Source: an uncultured Clostridia bacterium (GTDB lineage: Bacteria > Bacillota > Clostridia > Christensenellales > Borkfalkiaceae). From it: DNA of 6,051 bases. Positions 1-3,953 of the stretch are shown here, one piece after another. Position 1 is the stretch's first letter. Each line of letters begins with the position of its first letter. Both the position numbers and the translations under genes were made by a program. The notes beneath the pieces were generated by a model. It made no database searches, had not been told where the DNA came from, and saw only the letters and a list, made by a program, of their open reading frames with translations. The stretch lies in contig CALGVF010000016.1 in assembly GCA_937920115.1 (NCBI GenBank), positions 1 through 6,051 on the forward strand. The letters run 5' to 3'.

Positions 1-302
1 TGAAAGATTACAGACTGAGCGAAGCCTACGATATGTTGTCGGTAAAAATAGTTATGGACGATAAAGAAGAGTTGGCTTTGGCTCTGAACGGCAAAACCCG
101 AAATTTAAAAAGGGGCGATTTCGTCAAATTCGGCGAATCGGTTGGTTTACAAAAGGAAGCGTGTCGGAAATTGATAGACAGACTTACGGGGCAAATTCCG
201 CAGTTGATAAATATTTGCAATCAGTCGTTGTTGTCCGACGACTTAAAGAAAAAATGGGTTTTGTCGGTAGAAGAAAGAGGACAAAGACTGAGCGGTATGT
301 AG
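1..302 (+). CDS. HipA-like toxin kinase, C-terminal fragment (5' end outside window)
   Basis: The visible 99 residues read from base 3 to a TAG stop at 300-302. They match the C-terminal end of HipA-type proteins: a YRLSEAYDML segment, equivalent to the family's 'LSPAYDLL' metal/ATP-site region, then LALALNGKTRNLKRGDF and FGESVGL, which fit the helical C-terminal subdomain. HipA proteins are serine/threonine kinases. The best studied phosphorylates glutamyl-tRNA synthetase, stalls translation and is held in check by a DNA-binding HipB partner. The kinase N-lobe, catalytic Asp and any antitoxin gene would lie upstream, outside the window, so activity cannot be judged. The Pro usually found before AYD is Glu here. 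The ATG at 33 is internal and should not be used as a start. The gene converges on the AraC-type gene and shows no functional link to it. Family assignment is fairly sure; toxin status is inferred. Confidence 0.78.
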   Translation, partial: KDYRLSEAYDMLSVKIVMDDKEELALALNGKTRNLKRGDFVKFGESVGLQKEACRKLIDRLTGQIPQLINICNQSLLSDDLKKKWVLSVEERGQRLSGM

Positions 303-340
303 AAACGAAGAAAATAAGTATGAAGTTTGCAAAGTGAGGT

Positions 341-388
341 TATATTTGCCTGTCGGCAAGTTGTTTTGCAATCGTAGGGGACGATGCC
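341..388 (+). repeat. Intergenic repeat, copy 1
   Basis: First of two near-identical copies in the gap between the HipA-like gene and the AraC-type gene. It begins TATATTTG, continues through TGTCGGCAAGTTGTTTT, and ends in CAATCGTAGGGGACGATGCC. From TGTCGGC onward it differs from copy 2 at only two positions. There is a 2-base length difference after TATATTTG. The block sits about 40 bases after the upstream stop codon. It resembles the small non-coding palindromic repeats scattered between genes in Clostridia, but the family is not identified. Confidence 0.8.
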
Positions 389-401
389 AAATGCAAAATC
401 C

Positions 402-451
402 TATATTTGTTGTTGTCGGCAAGTTGTTTTACAATCGTAGGGGACGGTGCC
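402..451 (+). repeat. Intergenic repeat, copy 2, with palindromic 3' flank
   Basis: Second copy of the unit at 341-388, about 61 bases downstream of the first. It ends GTAGGGGACGGTGCC. Unlike copy 1 it continues into CGTCCC (457-462), which pairs with GGGACG (441-446) to give a 6-bp stem around a 10-base loop. The sequence CGTCCCGACA at 457-466 recurs at 500-509, again followed by a short AT-rich tail, so the repeat region extends to about 520 in degenerate form. Confidence 0.8.
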
Positions 452-456
452 CTCGA

Positions 457-516
457 CGTCCCGACATTCTAAAAAATGCTTGCGTTTTTAAGAGTAGGGC
501 GTCCCGACACTTTTAA
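457..516 (+). repeat. Short direct repeat CGTCCCGACA (457-466 and 500-509)
   Basis: Two exact 10-base copies 43 bases apart, each followed by a related tail (TTCTAAAAAATG and CTTTTAAAAATTG). They extend the repeat array that begins at 341. The block could be a decayed miniature palindromic element or several overlapping copies of one. No transposase or target-site duplication is visible. Confidence 0.6.
472..489. terminator. Weak candidate bidirectional terminator hairpin
   Basis: AAAAATG (472-478), loop CTTG, CGTTTTT (483-489) can fold into a 7-bp stem with one G-T pair, and it leaves U-rich tracts on both strands. Two genes converge on this gap, so a bidirectional terminator is expected somewhere in 303-539. 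The stem is mostly A-T and therefore weak. No GC-rich stem followed directly by a T-run was found, so this is only the best available candidate. Confidence 0.2.
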
Positions 517-539
517 AAATTGATTTTTTTCTTGGGGCT

Positions 540-1415
540 TTACTCGGGCTTTGCCGCGGCGTTTTTTCTGAATTCGCTCGGCGTAGCGCCTATTATTTTT
601 TTAAATCGCACGTTAAAGTTCGGTATATCGTTGAACCCGCAGGCATAAGCCGCTTCGTTTACCTGATATCCTTGCTTTAACAGTATGCAGGCGTATTCGA
701 GTCTGTAATTTATGAGAAAACGGATCGGCGTGAAGCCGGTCTTTTTTTTGTACAACCTTATTATATACCTCTTGTCGAGCGAAAATTTTTTCGCTATGTC
801 GTCTAATTCGATAGGCTGTTTGTAGTTTTCTATAAGATAATTCGTTATATCGTTGCAGATTTGCTCGTGTTGGTCGCCCGTCGCCGTCTCTCGCGTTTTC
901 GTTTTCGAGGCTATTTTGTATAACAGTTCGTATCCGAGCGATAATATTAGCAGTTGATTGAGATTGGTCTTGTTTTTCGTCGCGTCCATCAAATCTCCGA
1001 AAAGTTCCACGATTTTCTCGTCGTATACGTTCCGTATGACGGGGTTTTCGTCGGACAGCCCTATGTACGACAGGTATTCTTCGATACCGCTTCCGTTGAA
1101 ATGAATCCAATAGTAATCGTACGGATTTTTCGGGTTCGCCTTGTAATAATGCTCGCTTTGCCTCGGCAATAGGAAAATATCCCCCTTTTTCACCGTAAAA
1201 AGCGTGTTGTTCGTAAAGAAAAAGCCTTCGCCCGATATAACGTATTGCAGACAGTAGTCGTGTCTTTCGTCTTGCATATAGTTGTAGTACTGCTTCGGGT
1301 TATCCTTCATAAGCCCGAATTTCGTAATGAATATGCCCGAATACCTGACCGTTGACAGGTCGGTTGAGTAGGTGTCAATGTCTACGATACGATTTTTACG
1401 TTGTTTCTGCTTCAT
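540..1415 (-). CDS. AraC-family transcriptional regulator (sugar-sensing, divergent from GH42)
   Basis: A cytoplasmic DNA-binding protein of 291 residues from the ATG at 1413-1415; the stop is TAA at 540-542. The N-terminal half is a cupin sensor. Residues ~54-64 (YCLQYVISGEG) and ~76-90 (VKKGDIFLLPRQSEH) are the usual 'GEG...GD..LLPP...H' core of AraC ligand domains, and YYWIHFNGSG (101-110) is also typical. The C-terminal half has two helix-turn-helix units: ~202-222 (IELDDIAKKFSLDKRYIIRLY) and ~252-275 with the signature AAYACGFNDIPNFNVRFKK, followed by GATPSEFR. The reading frame is open upstream to a TTG at 1451, but that codon is the -35 box of a perfect promoter, so the 12 extra residues are not expected to be translated. 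The gene is divergent from the GH42 gene, which it probably activates in response to a galactoside. The ligand is inferred from context only. The ATG has no Shine-Dalgarno sequence. Confidence 0.92.
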   Translation of the reverse strand: MKQKQRKNRIVDIDTYSTDLSTVRYSGIFITKFGLMKDNPKQYYNYMQDERHDYCLQYVISGEGFFFTNNTLFTVKKGDIFLLPRQSEHYYKANPKNPYDYYWIHFNGSGIEEYLSYIGLSDENPVIRNVYDEKIVELFGDLMDATKNKTNLNQLLILSLGYELLYKIASKTKTRETATGDQHEQICNDITNYLIENYKQPIELDDIAKKFSLDKRYIIRLYKKKTGFTPIRFLINYRLEYACILLKQGYQVNEAAYACGFNDIPNFNVRFKKIIGATPSEFRKNAAAKPE

Positions 1416-1422
1416 ATTTTCG

Positions 1423-1451
1423 ATTATAAACGCCGCCGAAAAAATTGTCAA
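1423..1451 (-). promoter_or_regulatory. Perfect-consensus sigma-A promoter of the AraC-type gene, predicted leaderless
   Basis: On the minus strand, TTGACA (1451-1446) and TATAAT (1428-1423) are separated by exactly 17 bases (1445-1429), matching the housekeeping consensus at 12 of 12 positions. Counting 7-8 bases past the -10 box puts the transcription start at 1416-1415. The A at 1415 is the first base of the ATG. The bases before the ATG (ATAATCGAAAAT) hold no Shine-Dalgarno sequence. Both facts point to a leaderless mRNA. A/T-tracts immediately upstream (about 1461-1510) could act as an UP element. If the ATG is wrong, the next in-frame ATG is 35 codons into the protein and also lacks a good ribosome binding site. 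Confidence 0.8.
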
Positions 1452-1480
1452 CGGTTTTCGGACTTTTTTATTATTTAACG

Positions 1481-1514
1481 AAAAAGCCCTTTTTTTATTT
1501 TTTTTAAAAAGCCC
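1481..1514 (+). repeat. Direct repeat AAAAAGCCC flanking T-tracts in the divergent control region
   Basis: AAAAAGCCC occurs at 1481-1489 and 1506-1514, 25 bases apart, with T7-A-T8 between them. The repeat lies about 65-100 bases upstream of the predicted start of the AraC-type gene and about 120-150 upstream of that of the GH42 gene. Tandem half-sites are common for AraC-family proteins, but the simple composition means this may just be a curved A/T tract. Confidence 0.4.
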
Positions 1515-1557
1515 GAAATATCAGCAGATATAAGCGATTTTGCGTTTTTATGAGCGG

Positions 1558-1574
1558 GTAAAAGTTAATTTTAC
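1558..1574. promoter_or_regulatory. Candidate operator palindrome upstream of the GH42 promoter
   Basis: GTAAAAGTTAATTTTAC is an inverted repeat with 6-base arms (GTAAAA/TTTTAC) around GTTAA. Its centre lies about 68 bases upstream of the predicted GH42 transcription start, a normal position for an activator site. It is the most symmetric element between the divergent genes. Binding by the adjacent AraC-type protein is inferred. AT-rich DNA yields such palindromes fairly often. Confidence 0.35.
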
Positions 1575-1598
1575 AAAATATTTGGATAATTATGCCTA

Positions 1599-1627
1599 TT
1601 TACATACTTTTTTCCTTATGATAAAAT
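1599..1627 (+). promoter_or_regulatory. GH42 gene promoter (extended -10)
   Basis: TTTACA (1599-1604) and TAAAAT (1622-1627) are spaced by 17 bases, each one mismatch from consensus. The -10 box is preceded by TGA, giving the extended -10 TGn motif. The predicted start is near A1634, leaving a leader of about 28 bases. An activator-helped promoter is consistent with the divergent AraC-type gene. Confidence 0.6.
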
Positions 1628-1649
1628 TATTCTATCGAAATATGACGAT

Positions 1650-1655
1650 AAGGGG
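1650..1655 (+). promoter_or_regulatory. Ribosome binding site AAGGGG fixing the GTG start of the GH42 gene
   Basis: AAGGGG lies 6 bases before the GTG at 1662. No in-frame ATG exists until codon 30, which would remove the first strand of the barrel, so the GTG is the real start. Confidence 0.75.
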
Positions 1656-1661
1656 CGCAAC

Positions 1662-3704
1662 GTGATTTTCAATAAATTTTTACACGCAACTCAATATTAC
1701 AGGTCGCCGACTCCGCTCGAAAACGAATGGGAGAACGACCTTGTTTGTATGTCCGATTACGGACTCGATACTATTCAGATACGCATAAATTGGCGTTGGA
1801 ACGAGAGAATCGAGGGCGTATACGATTTTTCTGACGTAGACAAACTTCTTTCCCTTGCGGAAAAACACAATAAAAAAGTAATCATAAAATTTTTGCTCGA
1901 ATGTGCGCCGCAGTACGTTTACGACAAGTACGACGGAACGAGAATAGCCCACGACGGAACTAAATTGTCGCCGGGGTCTCACGGAGCGTTTTACGGCGGT
2001 TTCAGACCTTGTTTTACTAATCCTTACGTTATGGAGCATGCCGTTAAGTTCGTGGAAGAAGTCGCGAAGCGTTATTCCTCGAATAAAAGCATAATATTTT
2101 GGAACGCTTGGAACGAAATACGCAACACTCCCGAAGAGGAATGTTTCTGTCCGCATTGCCGCAAGGCGTTCGGCAAGTACCTCGAAAACAAATATAAAAC
2201 GGTAGAGAAATTAAACGCCTTTTACGGAACGGCGGAAGAGAGTTTCGAGCATATCGAAATGCCGTCGATGGCGAGGGGCTATTGGGATATTTTCGAGTTC
2301 AAAAAGTTCAAGGCGGGCTACGAACTCAGACGGTGGCTTAAATGCGTTTACGACGCCGTCCGCAAGTACGACAATCGCCCGATAATGACCCACGCGGGTT
2401 GCCCGAGCGTTTATCAGGACACAATCGAAGATAACTGCGAGGACTTGGAGACGAGAAAAGCCGTAGACTTTTACGGGACCTCGGTGTGTCTCTCAACGAT
2501 TATGGACACCGAACCTCGCAGACTCGATTATACCATGCTCGGCGACTTTATGCGTTCGATAGACGAAAATTACCTTATGTACGAGGTCTATCCGGGGCTT
2601 GGAATGTTCCGCGAGTACGACACTCGTTTCGATATGAAATTCAAACAGTACGCGGCGATCGCCTGCGGAACCAAGGGCATAAATTACTGGCAGTGGCGAG
2701 CCGAGCGGTTAGGACACGAAAACGACTGCGCGGGACTTGCGAAGATGAACGGCAAGCCGCGGGAAGTCGCGAAAGAGGTCAAAAGCCTTGCCGAGACCTT
2801 GGAAAAGGACGGAGATATTTTCCTTCGCTCCGAGGTTAAAAAGTCGGGAGCGGCGATACTCTTCGATTACGATTCGGGACTTATGTCCGCGATAGAAGAC
2901 CACTGCGTGGAAAATTCCTTCAAGCGTAACCCCAACGCCCGAATGTATTATCACGGGGCGGTCAAGGGAATGTACAGGCTTCTCGCGAAACTCGGAGTGA
3001 ACTGCGATTTCGTACAGACCGCCGAAGCGAAAAAATTGTCCGATTATAAATTCGTATATATTCCTTATTATACGATGCTTAAAAAGGAAGTCTCGGAAGA
3101 GATAGCGAAGTTCGTGGAGGGCGGCGGTATCGCGATTGCGGACGAGGGTTTCGGAATGAGACAACCCAACACTTGGATGCAGCCTTACGGGATAGACTTT
3201 AAGCCTTTGGGTAGTGCCGAACTCGACGAACGGCGAATCTGTAACGGCGAGGAAACGGTCGGGGGCTACGGAAAGACGGCGGGCGTTTACCCGTTTAAAA
3301 CGACTTACGAAATCTCGGTCGGCGAAACGGTTGCGAAGTTCTCGGACGGACAGGCGGCGATAAGGAAAATTCCTTACGGCAACGGCGAATTTTATTTCTG
3401 CGGGTTCTCGATAGGTTACAGTTATCTGAAAACGGGCGACGAACTGTGGCGAGATTTTATAAATAGTAAAGTCGAAGAGGCGAAAGTTGTAAAGACCGCT
3501 CTCGGCGACGGCGAAAAGATATATGAAAGGCGACTTACGGACGGAGAATACGAGACGATTTTTATTTTTAACAATTCCGACGAAGACAAGTCGTTTAAAG
3601 TGAAAGAAGAAATTATCCGCTGCGGAGCGGACGGAACTTCTGACGGCGACAAGATAACTACGCCTGCTAAAAGCGTGAGTTACTTTATAGTAAAGGCTCT
3701 ATAA
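1662..3704 (+). CDS. Intracellular beta-galactosidase, glycoside hydrolase family 42
   Basis: This 680-residue protein, a normal family length, hydrolyses terminal beta-galactosides in the cytoplasm with retention of configuration. There is no signal peptide. Residues ~1-380 form the TIM barrel. The acid/base is Glu152 in WNAWNEI (147-153) and the nucleophile is Glu308 in MYEVYPG. A structural zinc site is intact: Cys117, Cys161, Cys163 and Cys166 (CFCPHC). The spacing 44-2-3 equals that of the Thermus A4 enzyme as I recall it (C106/C150/C152/C155, with acid E141 nine residues before C150, as here). The WQWR stretch (343-346) follows, as usual at the active-site end. Residues ~395-600 are the trimerisation domain, starting AAILFDYDSG and containing FVEGGGIAIADEGFG. 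A small C-terminal beta domain covers ~615-680. The gene starts with GTG and is divergent from an AraC-type regulator. No permease or second glycosidase is visible, so the exact substrate (lactose, galacto- or arabinogalacto-oligosaccharide) is open. Confidence 0.95.
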   Translation: MIFNKFLHATQYYRSPTPLENEWENDLVCMSDYGLDTIQIRINWRWNERIEGVYDFSDVDKLLSLAEKHNKKVIIKFLLECAPQYVYDKYDGTRIAHDGTKLSPGSHGAFYGGFRPCFTNPYVMEHAVKFVEEVAKRYSSNKSIIFWNAWNEIRNTPEEECFCPHCRKAFGKYLENKYKTVEKLNAFYGTAEESFEHIEMPSMARGYWDIFEFKKFKAGYELRRWLKCVYDAVRKYDNRPIMTHAGCPSVYQDTIEDNCEDLETRKAVDFYGTSVCLSTIMDTEPRRLDYTMLGDFMRSIDENYLMYEVYPGLGMFREYDTRFDMKFKQYAAIACGTKGINYWQWRAERLGHENDCAGLAKMNGKPREVAKEVKSLAETLEKDGDIFLRSEVKKSGAAILFDYDSGLMSAIEDHCVENSFKRNPNARMYYHGAVKGMYRLLAKLGVNCDFVQTAEAKKLSDYKFVYIPYYTMLKKEVSEEIAKFVEGGGIAIADEGFGMRQPNTWMQPYGIDFKPLGSAELDERRICNGEETVGGYGKTAGVYPFKTTYEISVGETVAKFSDGQAAIRKIPYGNGEFYFCGFSIGYSYLKTGDELWRDFINSKVEEAKVVKTALGDGEKIYERRLTDGEYETIFIFNNSDEDKSFKVKEEIIRCGADGTSDGDKITTPAKSVSYFIVKAL

Positions 3705-3730
3705 CAAAGGTTTTATTATAAAGGTAAAAT
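3701..3730 (+). promoter_or_regulatory. Weak candidate promoter for the small gene / surface protein pair
   Basis: ATAACA (3701-3706, 4/6 match) and TAAAAT (3725-3730, 5/6 match) are spaced by 18 bases just after the GH42 stop. Transcription would start near 3737, before the GGAGG at 3744. No terminator separates the GH42 gene from the small gene, so read-through is equally possible. The change from metabolic enzyme to secreted protein is the main reason to suspect a separate promoter. Confidence 0.3.
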
Positions 3731-3762
3731 AAAAATAAAAATCGGAGGAAAACGAAAAAACA

Positions 3763-3939
3763 ATGGAAGCAAAATTACTGAGCGACTTCGAGTCGGAGCA
3801 ATCGTCCCGTACGGGACTTCCCTTGCTCCGCAAGGGAAGTAATTACTTAAAGGCAGAAATCGAAATAATCGGTTTCAACGAGGATATCGTCACCGCGTCT
3901 AACCACGACGACGGAGAAGAGGATCCGTTTGATTTTTAA
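3763..3939 (+). CDS. Small acidic-tailed protein of unknown function (58 aa)
   Basis: ATG at 3763, TAA at 3937-3939. A GGAGG at 3744-3748 precedes it at a long spacing of 14 bases, and no other start codon fits. The stop overlaps the ribosome binding site of the surface protein gene, so the two are probably co-translated. The protein starts MEAKLLSDFE. Residues ~11-26 are basic and polar (SEQSSRTGLPLLRKGS), and the palindrome cluster encodes most of them. Then come NYLKAEIEIIGFNEDIVTAS (27-46) and the acidic tail NHDDGEEDPFDF (47-58). There is no signal peptide, membrane segment or Cys. From memory, many short clostridial proteins share a pattern of 'Y-x-x-P/A-E-hydrophobics-x-F-x-x-E-D-I/V-I/V-T-T/A-S' plus an acidic or Gly-rich tail, often as unannotated genes. 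Their role is unknown to me; a leader-type peptide is one speculation. It is likely real, given its start signals, tight spacing and non-random composition. Confidence 0.72.
   Translation: MEAKLLSDFESEQSSRTGLPLLRKGSNYLKAEIEIIGFNEDIVTASNHDDGEEDPFDF
3784..3840. repeat. Nested palindrome cluster inside the small gene (competing hairpins)
   Basis: Three strong symmetric elements overlap here. CGGAGCAA (3794-3801) pairs with TTGCTCCG (3823-3830). Inside it lies the perfect 14-base palindrome GTCCCGTACGGGAC (3804-3817). ACTTCCCTTG (3816-3825) pairs perfectly with CAAGGGAAGT (3831-3840) around the loop CTCCG. The first and last stems share bases 3823-3825 and cannot form together; the last stem's loop also supplies part of the first stem. 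A minor GACT-TCG-AGTC hairpin (3784-3794) precedes them. The block stays in frame. It may be a palindromic repeat inserted in-frame or an RNA switch. No T-run follows, so it is not an intrinsic terminator. Confidence 0.8.
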
Positions 3940-3946
3940 GGAGGGG
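3938..3946 (+). promoter_or_regulatory. Strong ribosome binding site of the surface protein gene
   Basis: AAGGAGGGG begins within the TAA stop of the small gene. Its AAGGAGG core ends 9 bases before the ATG at 3954. The overlap with the upstream stop suggests translational coupling of the two genes. Confidence 0.85.
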
Positions 3947-3953
3947 AAGAAAA

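Noticed and set aside
441..462. Rho-independent terminator formed by GGGACG/CGTCCC
   Set aside because: The stem is only 6 bp with a 10-base loop, and no T-run follows it on either strand.
334..516. Open frame of 60 codons starting with GTG in the gap after the HipA-like gene
   Set aside because: It lies entirely inside the duplicated repeat. Its internal repeats (VGKLFCNRRGRC / VGKLFYNRRGRC) simply mirror the DNA duplication, and the GTG has no ribosome binding site at a good distance. I regard it as a repeat artefact.
613..1110. Minus-strand open frame of 165 codons overlapping the AraC-type gene
   Set aside because: It is a shadow frame with Arg-rich, low-complexity composition and no recognisable domain. 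The overlapping frame encodes a clear AraC-family protein.
1416..1451. N-terminal extension of the AraC-type protein to the TTG at 1451
   Set aside because: The TTG is the first codon-sized part of the TTGACA -35 box and the extension covers the -10 box, so these bases would not be in the mRNA made from that promoter.
1680..3164. Several antisense frames of 60-158 codons within the GH42 gene
   Set aside because: They arise from the codon bias of the GH42 gene. None has a ribosome binding site or a recognisable motif, and all lie under conserved catalytic or structural segments.
3680..3693. Hairpin TTACT-TTAT-AGTAA at the end of the GH42 gene as its terminator
   Set aside because: A 5-bp AT-rich stem inside the last codons with no adjacent T-tract is too weak to call.
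3816..3840. Intrinsic terminator formed by the ACTTCCCTTG/CAAGGGAAGT hairpin
   Set aside because: The stem is strong but is followed by AATTACTTAAAGG, not a T-run, and it lies within a coding frame. It may still act as a regulatory structure.
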